Source: Pedobacter miscanthi
Lineage (GTDB): Bacteria > Bacteroidota > Bacteroidia > Sphingobacteriales > Sphingobacteriaceae
Assembly: GCF_003315595.1 (NCBI RefSeq)
Contig: NZ_QNQU01000003.1
Span: forward strand, 335,663 to 399,662
Length of the DNA: 64,000 bases
Direction of reading: 5' to 3'
Shown here one piece after another: positions 35,625 to 45,900 of this stretch; position 1 is the stretch's first letter, and each line of letters opens with the position of its first letter. Below the pieces are notes generated by a model. It did no database searches. It was not told the DNA's origin and saw only the letters and a list, made by a program, of their open reading frames with translations. The position numbers and the translations under genes were made by a program.

Positions 35625-38420
35625 ATGGATAGTTTATCTTATCTTAACGGCGCAAATGCCGAATACATAGATTCTTTATATCAGTCGTATCAACAAGATC
35701 CTGAATCAGTTGAATTTGGTTGGCAAAAGTTTTTTGAGGGTTTTGATTTTGGAAGAGGATCTGAAGCCCCGTCAGTAACAGCTGAAACTCCTGAACATTT
35801 TTTAAAAGAGGTTAATGTTTTAAACCTGATTGATGGCTATCGCAGCCGCGGTCACTTGTTTACGCATACCAATCCGGTGCGCGAAAGACGTAAACATTTA
35901 CCAACTTTGGATCTTGCCAATTTTGGATTATCTGACGCAGACCTGGAAACGGTTTTCAATTCTGGTGTGGAGATTGGTATCGGTGCCGCAAAATTGAAAG
36001 ATATTGTAGCCTTTTTAAAACAGACATACGCACACTCTATCGGTGCAGAATTTAAATTTTTACGTACACCAGAAGTGTTGAACTGGATTCAGCAAAAAAT
36101 GGAAAGTGCACGTAATACACCAAATTTCTCTATTGAAGAGAAAAAACGCATTCTGCGGAAATTAAACGAAGCAGTAAGTTTCGAAAATTTTCTTGGAACA
36201 AAATTTTTGGGTCAAAAACGTTTCTCTTTAGAGGGCGCTGAGGCTTTAATCCCGGCATTGGATTCGGTTATCGAAAAAGGTGCTGAATTAGGTATCGAAG
36301 AATTTGTAATCGGTATGGCCCACCGCGGTCGTTTAAACGTGTTGGCCAACATCATGCAAAAAACCTACAAAGATATTTTTGCAGAGTTTGAAGGTAAAAG
36401 TTATAATCCTGATACTCCATTTGGCGGCGACGTAAAATATCACTTAGGTTACTCAACCGATGTAACTACCAATGCAGGTAAAAGTGTTCACCTGAGTCTT
36501 TGCCCAAATCCATCTCACCTCGAAACAGTGGATGGCGTGGTAGAAGGCATGAGCCGTTCGAAAATCGATTTCAAATATGGTGGCGATAACAGTCGTTTAG
36601 CACCAATTTTGATCCACGGTGATGCTTCAGTTGCCGGACAGGGTATTGTTTATGAAGTGATCCAGATGGCAGGCCTTGAAGGTTATAAAACCGGTGGAAC
36701 CATCCACCTGGTAATCAATAACCAGATCGGTTTTACCACAAATTATAAAGATGCACGTACCAGTACCTATTGTACTGATATTGCAAAAGTGACTTTATCT
36801 CCGGTTTTTCACGTCAATGGTGATGATCCTGAAGCTTTGGTTTATGCGATTAATTTAGCAATGGAATACCGTCAGAAATACAAAAATGATGTATTTATCG
36901 ATATTCTTTGTTACCGTCGTTTTGGCCACAATGAGTCTGATGAACCTAAATTCACGCAGCCGTTGTTATATAAAACCATCGAAAAACACCCTAATCCAAG
37001 GGAAATTTATATTGAGCAGTTAACTAAAGAAGGTAAACTGGAAGCTGGTTTGGCAAAAGAAATGGAAAAAGATTTCCGTGGTATTTTGCAGGAACGTTTA
37101 AACGAAGCCAAAGAATTTGTTGCCGGTAATGCTGAAGTTAAATTCGGTGGTGCATGGGCAGATTTACGTATGGCAACGCCTAAAGATTTCGAAACTTCGC
37201 CGGTTACCGCAGTTAAAAAATCTACTTTGCTTGAAATCGGTAAACGCATTACTGCTTTACCATCTAATAAAAAATTCTTCAAGAAAATTGAAAAATTATT
37301 TCTTGAGCGCACCAAAATGGTTAACGAAACACATGTTTTCGACTGGGCAATGGGCGAGCAGCTGGCTTATGGTACCTTGTTATCAGAAGGTAAACGTGTT
37401 CGTTTAAGCGGTCAGGATGTTGAACGTGGTACTTTCTCTCACCGCCATGCCGTATTAACGCTTGAAGATAGTGAGGAAGAATATGTACCGTTGGCAAACA
37501 TTTCAGACCAGCAGGCACCGTTTGATATTTACAACTCACACTTATCAGAGTATGGTGTTTTAGGTTTCGAATATGGTTATGCTATGGCAAACCCGAATGC
37601 GCTAACCATCTGGGAAGCACAGTTTGGTGATTTCTTTAACGGCGCACAGATTGTAGTAGATCAATATATTGCAAGTGCCGAAACCAAATGGCAGCGCGAA
37701 AATGGTTTGGTAATGTTATTGCCTCACGGTTACGAAGGCCAGGGACCAGAGCACTCATCAGCACGTATTGAGCGTTTTATGGAGCTTTGCGCTGATTATA
37801 ACATGCAGGTAACAAACTGTACTACTCCGGCAAACTTCTTCCACGTATTACGCCGTCAGTTTAAACGCGATTTCCGTAAACCTTTAGTGGTATTTACGCC
37901 AAAAAGTTTATTACGCCATCCGGCCTGTGTTTCTCCATTAGAAGAATTTACTGAAGGAGGATTTAAAGAAGTGATTGATGATGTAAATGCTAAAGTTGCT
38001 GAGGTAACCCGTGTTGTTTTCTGTAGTGGTAAAATCTATTACGAATTGCTGGAGAAACAACAGGCTGATAAAATCAAACATGTAGCTTTGGTTCGTGTAG
38101 AGCAGTTGTATCCAACTCCGGTTGATCAGATGGAAGCTATTCAGAAAAAATATAAAAATGCCAAAGAAATTTTCTGGGTACAGGAAGAGCCAGAAAACAT
38201 GGGCGCATGGCCATATCTATTCCGAAGATTGTATAAAACCGCATTGAAAGGCATTGATGTAATTTCGAGAAGAGAAAGCAGCAGTACAGCAACCGGTTTT
38301 GCAAAACAACATGCTAACCAACAGGCTTATATTTTAGCTAAAGCTTTAGAAGTATCAGTTACAGAAGATGTAAAGGATATTGCTAAAAAGGCAACAAAAA
38401 AACTGGTTCAGATAGACTAG
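35625..38420 (+). CDS. sucA: 2-oxoglutarate dehydrogenase E1 component
   Basis: 931-residue thiamine-diphosphate enzyme of the TCA cycle. The N-terminal E1-specific segment (LNGANAEYIDSLYQSYQQDPESV) that binds the E2 core is present. IGMAHRGRLNVLANI, the ThDP-binding HGDASVAGQGIVYEV...INNQIGFTTN region and the transketolase-like LSGQDVERGTFSHRHAVL follow. It decarboxylates 2-oxoglutarate and passes the succinyl group to E2, encoded 141 bases downstream. A TAATTTTG box at 35592-35599 with TTTG at 35566-35569 (22-base spacing) is a plausible promoter. The gap before it (35414-35590) holds ATTGAATGATT-type direct and inverted repeats. Confidence 0.97.
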   Translation: MDSLSYLNGANAEYIDSLYQSYQQDPESVEFGWQKFFEGFDFGRGSEAPSVTAETPEHFLKEVNVLNLIDGYRSRGHLFTHTNPVRERRKHLPTLDLANFGLSDADLETVFNSGVEIGIGAAKLKDIVAFLKQTYAHSIGAEFKFLRTPEVLNWIQQKMESARNTPNFSIEEKKRILRKLNEAVSFENFLGTKFLGQKRFSLEGAEALIPALDSVIEKGAELGIEEFVIGMAHRGRLNVLANIMQKTYKDIFAEFEGKSYNPDTPFGGDVKYHLGYSTDVTTNAGKSVHLSLCPNPSHLETVDGVVEGMSRSKIDFKYGGDNSRLAPILIHGDASVAGQGIVYEVIQMAGLEGYKTGGTIHLVINNQIGFTTNYKDARTSTYCTDIAKVTLSPVFHVNGDDPEALVYAINLAMEYRQKYKNDVFIDILCYRRFGHNESDEPKFTQPLLYKTIEKHPNPREIYIEQLTKEGKLEAGLAKEMEKDFRGILQERLNEAKEFVAGNAEVKFGGAWADLRMATPKDFETSPVTAVKKSTLLEIGKRITALPSNKKFFKKIEKLFLERTKMVNETHVFDWAMGEQLAYGTLLSEGKRVRLSGQDVERGTFSHRHAVLTLEDSEEEYVPLANISDQQAPFDIYNSHLSEYGVLGFEYGYAMANPNALTIWEAQFGDFFNGAQIVVDQYIASAETKWQRENGLVMLLPHGYEGQGPEHSSARIERFMELCADYNMQVTNCTTPANFFHVLRRQFKRDFRKPLVVFTPKSLLRHPACVSPLEEFTEGGFKEVIDDVNAKVAEVTRVVFCSGKIYYELLEKQQADKIKHVALVRVEQLYPTPVDQMEAIQKKYKNAKEIFWVQEEPENMGAWPYLFRRLYKTALKGIDVISRRESSSTATGFAKQHANQQAYILAKALEVSVTEDVKDIAKKATKKLVQID

Positions 38421-38561
38421 CGTTGAGCGCTGAGCGTTTGGCGTTTTGATGATTAATAAGATAGGTTTAAAGTGTAAGGTTTGAGGTTTAGGGTTAAGTA
38501 CCCGGAACATCGAACTTTACAACATTTCAACCTTTAACGATAAAAACATAACATTACAAAA

Positions 38562-39803
38562 ATGAGTTTAGAGATAAAAGTTCCACCTGTAGGTGAGTCG
38601 ATAACCGAAGTTGTTTTATCACGTTGGATAAAAAACGATGGCGATGTTGTTGAAATGGATGAAGTAATAGCCGAGTTAGAATCGGATAAAGCTACATTCG
38701 AATTAACCGCAGAACAGGCAGGAACTTTAAAAACCATAGCAGCCGAAGGCGATACTTTAGCCATTGGTGCAGTAGTTTGTAAAATTGAAGATGGCGGTGC
38801 AGTTGCTAGTCCTAAGTCTGAAGCCCCAAGCCCTAAGTCTGATGCTCAGGCACCAGCTGCTGTTGCCGAAGCACCGAAGACTCAAGACTCTGGACTATCG
38901 ACTAAGGACTCTTATGCCACAGGAACTCCGTCACCTGCTGCCGGTAAAATCCTTGCAGAAAAAGGAATTGATGCCGCTGCAGTAAAAGGTACTGGTGTTG
39001 ATGGCCGTATTACCAAGGATGATGCTGTTAAAGCTGAAGCTGGTAAAAAACCAGAAGCACCAAAAGCCAGTGCACCGGTAGCTGCTGCTGCTCCTGCTGG
39101 TAGCCGTGGCGAGCGTCGTGAGAAAATGTCGCCTCTGCGCAGAACAGTTGCAAAACGTTTGGTTGCTGTTAAAAATGAAACCGCAATGTTAACCACTTTT
39201 AACGAAGTTAACATGAAGCCTATTATGGATTTACGCGGAAAATATAAAGACCAGTTTAAAGAGAAATTTGGAGTTGGTTTAGGTTTTATGAGCTTTTTTA
39301 CCAAAGCCGTTACCGAAGCTTTAAAAGATTTCCCTGCGGTTAATGGTCGCATTGAAGGCGAAGAATTGGTTTATAATGATTTCGCTGATATTTCTATTGC
39401 GGTTTCTGCTCCAAAAGGTTTGGTGGTTCCGGTAATCCGTAATGCAGAAAGCATGACTTTGGCACAGATCGAAAAATCTGTTTTAGAACTGGCTTTAAAA
39501 GCTCGCGATAGCAAATTAACCATCGAAGAAATGACTGGTGGAACATTCACCATTACTAACGGAGGTGTATTTGGTTCGATGATGTCGACACCAATTATCA
39601 ATGCCCCACAATCAGCCATTTTAGGTATGCACAACATTGTTGAGCGCCCGGTAGCTGAAAAAGGTGAAGTAGTAATCCGTCCGATGATGTATGTTGCATT
39701 ATCTTATGATCACAGGATTATCGACGGACGTGAGTCGGTTGGCTTCCTGGTTCGTGTGAAACAACTGTTAGAAGATCCGGCTAGATTGCTTTTAGGCGTT
39801 TAA
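38562..39803 (+). CDS. sucB: 2-oxoglutarate dehydrogenase E2 component (dihydrolipoyl succinyltransferase)
   Basis: 413 residues. The lipoyl domain has Lys43 in [11 protein letters not shown] flexible Ala/Pro/Ser linker (about residues 80-125) precedes the peripheral subunit-binding domain ([31 protein letters not shown]). The catalytic domain ends with [17 protein letters not shown] containing the active-site His and Asp. It carries succinyl groups from E1 to CoA. No lpd (E3) gene is adjacent. The linker is odd: bases 38805-38911 look like an intergenic repeat (CCTAAGTCTGA twice; GACTCAAGACTCTGGAC) read in frame. Confidence 0.96.
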   Translation: MSLEIKVPPVGESITEVVLSRWIKNDGDVVEMDEVIAELESDKATFELTAEQAGTLKTIAAEGDTLAIGAVVCKIEDGGAVASPKSEAPSPKSDAQAPAAVAEAPKTQDSGLSTKDSYATGTPSPAAGKILAEKGIDAAAVKGTGVDGRITKDDAVKAEAGKKPEAPKASAPVAAAAPAGSRGERREKMSPLRRTVAKRLVAVKNETAMLTTFNEVNMKPIMDLRGKYKDQFKEKFGVGLGFMSFFTKAVTEALKDFPAVNGRIEGEELVYNDFADISIAVSAPKGLVVPVIRNAESMTLAQIEKSVLELALKARDSKLTIEEMTGGTFTITNGGVFGSMMSTPIINAPQSAILGMHNIVERPVAEKGEVVIRPMMYVALSYDHRIIDGRESVGFLVRVKQLLEDPARLLLGV

Positions 39804-39841
39804 CCCCTAAATCCCCTAAAGGGAACTTTACATATTTAGAA

Positions 39842-39878
39842 AGAAGTCAAGTTTTTAAAACTTGACTTCTTTTTTTTT
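39842..39878 (+). terminator. Rho-independent terminator of the sucAB operon
   Basis: AGAAGTCAAGTTTT and AAAACTTGACTTCT pair almost end to end, followed by nine T's, about 40 bases after the sucB stop. Confidence 0.93.
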
Positions 39879-39886
39879 GCTCAAGT

Positions 39887-39978
39887 GGTCGTCATTTCGA
39901 GCGAAGTGCAACGCAGCCGAGAAATCTGTCTCGAGATAGATCTCTCCACTCCACTATGCTTCGGTCGAGATGACGACC
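39887..39978. repeat. ~90-bp imperfect palindromic element
   Basis: Begins GGTCGTCATTTCGAGCGAAG and ends CTTCGGTCGAGATGACGACC, so the ends are inverted repeats. The middle has GAGAAATCTGTCTCGAGATAGATCTCTCC, itself a smaller inverted repeat. A sister copy is at 40832-40917 and pieces are at 20226-20381. This looks like a REP/MITE-like element without coding capacity. Confidence 0.75.
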
Positions 39979-40025
39979 ATTTTATTTAAAGCTATTAACA
40001 AAATTATGTGCAATGGAGCAAAATT

Positions 40026-40706
40026 TTATTTAGACAACTCTTTAATCTGCTTCAAATCAAGTTGTTTAAACTCTACTTCGCTGCCCTCAGCCTGTAAAGC
40101 AATCTGGCCGCTGCTTGCCGTACAGTTTGTGCCATAGTTTACCAGTGTACCGTTTACCCAAACTTTTACTTCGTTATTCAGACATTGTATTACCATGGTA
40201 TTCCATTCGCCAACAGGTTTTTCGCTATCATCGGTCAGGTTTTTAATCCGGCGGAGTTTGTCGCCATTTACACCCCAGTTTTCCTTTGGGCCGCGGCGGG
40301 CAAGCATATCGGGTACGGTAATATCTTCTTCAATGCACCAGAAATCGCCCGCATCTTTATGCTGCATCTGTACTTCCAGCGATTTTGGGAACATACCATA
40401 CAGCGCCCTCGGTGTTGATGCGTGAACGAGCACACCGCAATTGCCCGGTTTACCAGCAAAACGGTATTGAACGGTTAACTGGTAATTTTTATAAATCTTA
40501 TCGGTTATTAAATGTCCACCAGGCGTACCTAAACTTACCAAAAGGCCGTTCCGCACGATAAATGGGTTAATGGTATCTGGCTTTTTATCCATCGCCGGTA
40601 CATCTACGTGCCAGCCATTTAGGTTTTTTCCGTTAAAAAGACTTTTTTGAGCAAAAGCCGAAGTGCTCAATGTGATGAGCAGTAAAAGGATGTAATGTAA
40701 TTTCAT
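40026..40706 (-). CDS. DUF1080 domain protein (3-keto-disaccharide hydrolase-like), secreted
   Basis: 226 residues. Signal peptide MKLHYILLLLITLSTSAFAQ, then a single DUF1080 (concanavalin-like jelly-roll) domain: KSLFNGKNLNGWHVD at the start, LVSLGTPGGHLITDKIYKNYQLTVQYRF, NCGVLVHAS, VGEWNTMVIQCLNNEVKVWVNGTLVN near the end. The family includes enzymes acting on 3-keto-glycosides and many of uncertain activity, typically in sugar-using Bacteroidota. ATG 40706 is used because the frame's extension to 40811 overlaps repeat DNA and hides the signal peptide. Confidence 0.9.
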   Translation of the reverse strand: MKLHYILLLLITLSTSAFAQKSLFNGKNLNGWHVDVPAMDKKPDTINPFIVRNGLLVSLGTPGGHLITDKIYKNYQLTVQYRFAGKPGNCGVLVHASTPRALYGMFPKSLEVQMQHKDAGDFWCIEEDITVPDMLARRGPKENWGVNGDKLRRIKNLTDDSEKPVGEWNTMVIQCLNNEVKVWVNGTLVNYGTNCTASSGQIALQAEGSEVEFKQLDLKQIKELSK

Positions 40707-40831
40707 GATATTTGGTTTTCCCAAATATATTTTAAAAAATCGGAATAAGGTAGTGATTGTGTTCTGAGGTGATGTGGTGCAATAAGATGGAGGTTCTTCG
40801 ACTCCGTTCATGATGCTAATTTAATAAACGA

Positions 40832-40917
40832 CCGTCATTTCGACTGGAGTGAAACGGAATGGAGAAATCTATAGTTACCCTACTTATAGATCTCTCCACT
40901 GCGGTCGAGATGACGGC
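40832..40917. repeat. ~86-bp imperfect palindromic element (second copy)
   Basis: Begins CCGTCATTTCGACTGGAGTG and ends CTGCGGTCGAGATGACGG, with GAGAAATCTATAG...CTTATAGATCTCTCC inside. It has the same architecture as 39887-39978, so the DUF1080 gene is bracketed by two copies about 850 bases apart. Confidence 0.75.
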
Positions 40918-40936
40918 CCGCAGATGGGAGTATTAG

Positions 40937-41455
40937 TTAGATTTCTAAGTTTAGTAACTCCTCATAAGCATCCCCCTCAATTCTGAGTAATTTGGCAAAG
41001 GCAGGTTCTGTTTTGTACCCTTGCTTTCTTAAATTGATAATTTCCTGCCTGAATGCTTCACCTTTTTCCAGAAGTATTTTGTGTTCAATTAACATGTGGC
41101 GGTAAGCATTTTGCTGCGTTGTGGGAATCTTTTGCCCAAAGATTTCTATCTCAAATCCATCAATGATAAAATTGGCTTTAATGGCTTCGAATTTTGGACT
41201 TTTAGAAATTGTGAATTCTTTTTCCTGTCTGAACTGCTTTTTTAATGCACTGATGAATTCGTTTTGGTCGGATATTTCGCAGATGATGTCTAAATCACTG
41301 CTTTCAATATCAATATTAATCGGAATGGTCCCGACTAAAATGGGTTGATAGGGTAGGAGTTTTTCTAAAACCTGATGATCTGTTAAAACCTGGTAAACTT
41401 TCACCTGCTTTTCGTTTCCTGACTGGAGGTATGAGATATCGGGGAAATTGATCAT
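40937..41455 (-). CDS. DUF4269 domain protein (nucleotidyltransferase-like)
   Basis: 172-residue soluble protein. The block ILVGTIPINIDIESSDLDIICEISD has the Gly-(x)n-Asp-x-Asp layout of the nucleotidyltransferase fold (DLDI). FIIDGFEIEIFGQKIPTTQQNAYRHMLIEHKIL and the C-terminal GYKTEPAFAKLLRIEGDAYEELLNL fit DUF4269. The helix-rich tail matches family members that end in a Pro-Ala-Phe-Ala segment. Activity is unknown. It is a solitary gene. Confidence 0.82.
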   Translation of the reverse strand: MINFPDISYLQSGNEKQVKVYQVLTDHQVLEKLLPYQPILVGTIPINIDIESSDLDIICEISDQNEFISALKKQFRQEKEFTISKSPKFEAIKANFIIDGFEIEIFGQKIPTTQQNAYRHMLIEHKILLEKGEAFRQEIINLRKQGYKTEPAFAKLLRIEGDAYEELLNLEI

Positions 41456-41858
41456 TGTTTCTTATATAGATCATTAAACAGTTAGTCCTGATTGGTAGTA
41501 CGACACCAAACAATAAATTAGGTTTTATTTTAATTGCAGGAAAGATTCTGAAATAAATTCAGGATGACGACCTGGCTGTTCAATATGCCAGATAAATACC
41601 TGGCTATTTGTTCCCTGCAGTATCCAAAGTTAATAAACCCGATAGAATGAATGCCAATGTATTTTAGCATTGTTGTGATTTTTATCTGGTTGGTTGGTTT
41701 AATGCCAGGCAAAAAGGAAAAGCACAGACCCCATTGGCAGTAAGGATAGCGGGAACAGACTTAAATATTTGCTTCTGTACCTGCTTTCCAAAAGAATTTG
41801 ATTTATGTTTTGGCTCTGGCTCATTCTCGTTGGTTGGTGTGACACCAACCAATAAACG
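41456..41858. other. Non-coding gap with TTGGTTGGTGT palindromes
   Basis: A perfect palindrome, TTGGTTGGTGT-G-ACACCAACCAA, lies at 41831-41853. Degenerate pieces lie at 41490-41512 (GGTAGTACGACACCAAACAA) and 41690-41702. AAGATTCTGAAATAAATTCAGGATGACGACC at 41541-41572 is a copy of the CTGAA...TTCAG family. Short ORFs crossing the region have no start context or family resemblance, so I see no gene here. Confidence 0.6.
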
Positions 41859-41888
41859 AAAAAAGCCCATCTCCGTTAAGAAATGGGC
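41859..41888 (-). terminator. Rho-independent terminator of the ileS-lspA operon
   Basis: On the minus strand GCCCAT (41888-41883) pairs with ATGGGC (41870-41865) and is followed by six T's, about 58 bases after the lspA stop. Confidence 0.85.
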
Positions 41889-41946
41889 AATGTTTTATGT
41901 GATATTGAGTTATTCTTCTACAGGCTCAGAATGACAATTTATTAGA

Positions 41947-42549
41947 TTAATCTTCCACAATCTCACTGTTGATGCTTACTTCATCTTTTACATCTTCTTT
42001 GAAGTAGTTTTTCTGGAAGATGAGGATCAATATCACCCCAACAGAAATGGCTGCATCTGCAAGGTTAAAAACAGGCCTGAAGAAAACAAACTCTTCGCCT
42101 CCCCAAATTGGGAACCAGGTAGGAAAATGTCCTTCGGCAATCGGGAAGTAGAACATATCTACCACACGGCCGTGGAACCAGCTTTCGTAGCCATAAATTT
42201 TACCGTAAAAAACGGAATCGATGATATTACCCAATGCACCTGAAAAGATAAGGGCAACGTTTAAAATTAAACCGCGGTGATATTTATGTTTGATTAAATA
42301 GTGCAAACCATAGCCAATACCTGCAACCGCTGCAATGCGGAAGAGAGATAAGGCCAGTTTACCAAATTCGCCGCCAAACTCCATACCAAAGGCCATCCCG
42401 TTATTTTCGGTAAAATGGATAATAAACCATTTACCAATGATGTGGAACTCCTGCTGTATGTACATGTGGGTTTTAACCCAGGTTTTAACCAGCTGATCGG
42501 CCAGTAAAACCAAAAAGATTACAATTAAAGGTTTTGTATAGCCTTTCAT
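41947..42549 (-). CDS. lspA: Signal peptidase II (lipoprotein signal peptidase)
   Basis: 200 residues with four membrane helices. It cleaves the signal peptide of lipid-modified prolipoproteins, such as the FKBP and Ggt lipoproteins in this window. Active-site Asp residues are in GALGNIIDSVFYG and PVFNLADAAISVG. NNGMAFG is the conserved N-terminal loop. A ~30-residue insertion (GRVVDMFYFPIAEGHFPTWFPIWGGEEFVFFRP) and an acidic C-terminal tail are common in Bacteroidota versions. Its ATG overlaps the stop of the upstream dksA-like gene by one base (TAATG), indicating coupled translation. Confidence 0.96.
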   Translation of the reverse strand: MKGYTKPLIVIFLVLLADQLVKTWVKTHMYIQQEFHIIGKWFIIHFTENNGMAFGMEFGGEFGKLALSLFRIAAVAGIGYGLHYLIKHKYHRGLILNVALIFSGALGNIIDSVFYGKIYGYESWFHGRVVDMFYFPIAEGHFPTWFPIWGGEEFVFFRPVFNLADAAISVGVILILIFQKNYFKEDVKDEVSINSEIVED

Positions 42550-42932
42550 TAACTCTGCTTTAATTTAGCTTCCATGCTTAAAGTTGCATGAGGTACAGCG
42601 CGTAAACGTTCTTTTTGGATCAGTTTACCGGTTTCGCGGCAAATACCATAAGTTTTGTTCTCGATACGCACCAAAGCATTTTCCAGGTTATCTATAAATT
42701 TACGTTGACGGGCAGCCAATTGATTGATCTGCTCTTTTTCCATTGTTGCCGAACCATCTTCGAGTGTTTTGTAAGCACCTGAAGTATCTTCGGTTCCGTT
42801 AGCATTAGGATTACTTAAAGATGCGGTAAGCGAATTAAGTTCTTCTTTCGCCATGCGCAATTTATCTTGGATCAATTCTTTGAATTCCTGAAGTTCACTG
42901 TCTGAGTAGCGTGTTTTATTACTGTTTTCCAT
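42549..42932 (-). CDS. TraR/DksA family protein lacking the zinc-finger cysteines
   Basis: 127 residues: an N-terminal coiled-coil (FKELIQDKLRMAKEELNSL; INQLAARQRKFIDNLENALVRIE) and the C-terminal DksA/TraR signature YGICRETGKLIQKERLRAVPHATL. Of the four zinc-binding Cys of classical DksA only the first remains (C-R-E-T instead of CxxC, and S/A for the second pair). Such zinc-free forms are known. It should act in the RNA-polymerase secondary channel to modulate transcription. It lies between ileS (30-base gap) and lspA (1-base overlap). Confidence 0.92.
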   Translation of the reverse strand: MENSNKTRYSDSELQEFKELIQDKLRMAKEELNSLTASLSNPNANGTEDTSGAYKTLEDGSATMEKEQINQLAARQRKFIDNLENALVRIENKTYGICRETGKLIQKERLRAVPHATLSMEAKLKQS

Positions 42933-42962
42933 GTTTTTAATTTAGTTTTCTAATATATGGAT

Positions 42963-45900
42963 TTATATTTTAGTTACTGAAATGCTTAACTCAACATCAT
43001 CAATCACGATTTTGTTTGCATTATTTACAGTATCTGTTAATTCAAATTCATCGGCCAGTATTTCCGCGCAAATGTAACCCTTGTTTTTTGCAACTGCACC
43101 GGCCACCAAGTTATCATTTTGTAACGAAACTTTAATCCTATCGGTCACCTCAAAGTTCAATTCTTTCCTTAAATTCTGGATGCGGTTAACCAGTTCGCGC
43201 GAAATACCTTCCTGTTTCAGCTCTTCGGTAATGGTAACATCTAAAGCAACGGTTAAGCTGCCCAGGTTGGTTACCTGCCATCCTGGAATATCTTCTGCAA
43301 AAACCTCAACATCATCATTTAAATTGATGGTAAATTCTTCACCATTACTTCCAATTACGATGATGAAGCCATCATTTTCTAAACGCTGGATATCATCCTG
43401 ATTCGAATATTCTAAAGCTGCTTTAACCAGGCTCATATCTTTTCCAACCTTTTTACCCAACGATTTAAAGTTTGGCTTAAGCTTTTTCTTTACGATGCCC
43501 AGTGTATCGGTAATGAATTCGATTTGCTTCACATTGGTTTCAGAAAGGATATAATCTGCCACTTTCGAGATTTTTTGCTCGAAATCGCCACTTAATGATG
43601 GAATTAAGATTTTCTCTAATGGCTGACGTACATTGATGCCTGATTTTTTACGCAATGATAAAACCATTGATGAAATATCCTGGGCATAAAGCATTCTTTC
43701 GTTAAGGGCATTATCGATTAAACTTTGATCGGCCTCTTTCCATAAAGTTAAGTGAACAGACTGCTCTGCATAAGCATCGGTAATGGTGAGGTTTCTGTAT
43801 AACCAATCGGCAAAGAAAGGCGCTACCGGACTCATCAGTTGTGCCAGGGTTTCTAAACAGGTGTATAATGTTTCGTAAGCAGCGCGTTTATCGTCGGTCA
43901 TTTCGCCTTTCCAGAAACGGCGACGGCTTAACCTGATGTACCAGTTACTTAAATGCTCATCAACAAAAGCCTGGATAGCACGCGTAGCTTTGGTTGGCTC
44001 GTACGTGTTATAACTTTCATCAACTTCGTTGATCAGGGTTTGCAATAACGATAAAATCCAGCGGTCTAACTCTGTTCTGTCTTCTACCTTGCTTAAATTG
44101 TTTTTGTCGATTTCGAATTTATCGATGTTGGCATATAAAGCAAAGAAAGAATAAGTGTTATAAAGGGTTCCGAAGAATTTACGGCGTACCTCGGCAATTC
44201 CATCAATGTCGAATTTTAGGTTATCCCACGGATTTGCATTAGAAATCATGTACCAACGCGTTGCATCGGCACCATATTCGTTAATGGTTTGGAACGGATC
44301 GGCGGCATTGCCCAAACGTTTAGACATTTTTTGTCCGTTTTTGTCCAGTACCAGTCCGTTCGAAACTACATTCTTATACGCTACTTTATCAAAAACCAAT
44401 GTAGAGATCGCATGCAGGGTATAAAACCAGCCACGGGTCTGATCTACACCTTCGGCAATAAAATCAGCTGGGAAATCTTCATTTCCATCAATGGTTTCTT
44501 TGTTTTCAAAAGGATAGTGCCATTGTGCATAAGGCATAGCACCAGAGTCGAACCAAACATCAATTAAGTCGCTTTCGCGGTTCATTGGTTTACCTGACGG
44601 AGATACTAAAATGATCTGATCCACTACATTTTTATGTAAATCGATCAGGTCATAGTTCTCTTCAGACATGTTTCCGATTTCGAATCCTTTAAAAGGATTT
44701 TCTTTCTGGAAACCAGCTGCTATAGATTTTTCAATAGCATTATAAAGTTCTTCAACAGAACCAATTAATACTTCTTCTTTTTTATCTTCGGTTCTCCAGA
44801 TAGGTAGAGGAATTCCCCAATATCTCGAACGTGATAAATTCCAGTCATTCGCATTTTTTAACCAGTTTCCAAAACGACCCTCTCCGGTCGATTTTGGTTT
44901 CCAGTTAATGGTTTCATTAAGGTCGAACATTCTGTCTTTAACATCTGTAACTTTAATAAACCACGAATCTAGCGGGTAATACAAAAGCGGCTCATCAGTA
45001 CGCCAGCTGTGTGGGTAACTGTGAACATATTTTTCTACTTTAAAAGCTTTATTTTCTTCTTTTAATAAAATAGCGATTTCTACATCAACCGATTTTTCGG
45101 GAGCAGTGCCTGCATCATAATATTCGTTCTTAACATATTTGCCGCCAAAAGGACCAACATGTTTGGTAAATTTACCCTGTAAATCGACTAAAGGAACGGG
45201 AGTATCATTTTCGTCTAATACCAGCATTGGCGGTACTTCCGGAATAGCTTCTTTGGCTACTTTAGCATCATCTGCACCAAAAGTTGGGGAGGTGTGCACA
45301 ATACCGGTACCATCTTCGGTAGTTACGAAATCTCCTGAAATTACCCTGAATGCATTTTCAGCATTTTGATACGGCAGCGTGTAAGTTAAAAGTTGTTCAT
45401 ATCTAATTCCAACCAATTCACTTCCTTTGCATTCGGCAAGTATCTGATAAGGGATTTTTTTGTCGCCAGCTTTAAAATTTGTAAAATCTTCAGCTTCATT
45501 GCTTTCGAAGAAAATTTTACTGAACTGCTTTCCAACCAGGTTTTTTGCCAAAATTACATTGGTTGGCAAGAAAGTATATTGGTTAAAAGTTTTGACTAAA
45601 ACATAGTCGATTTTTGGTCCAACCGTTAAAGCCGTGTTTGATGGTAAAGTCCATGGCGTAGTTGTCCATGCCATCAGGTAAATATCGCCAAAAGCTTGTA
45701 AAAAAGCCGGTAGTGTATCAGCCAGGGCCTTAAATTGAGCAACAATTGTGGTATCGGTAACATCGCGGTAAGCGCCGGGTTGATTTACCTCATGCGAACT
45801 TAATCCTGTTCCGGCTTTTGGAGAATAGGGTTGGATTGTGTAACCTTTATAGATTAATCCTTTATCGTAAATCTGTTTTAAAAGCCACCATACCGATTCC

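Noticed and set aside
39887..40917. Composite transposon around the DUF1080 gene
   Set aside because: No transposase and no recognisable target-site duplication were found; kept only as a palindromic repeat observation.
41682..41934. Short ORFs on both strands encoding LVGVTPTN-type peptides
   Set aside because: They are translations of the TTGGTTGGTGT palindrome and a terminator; composition is not protein-like and no start context exists.
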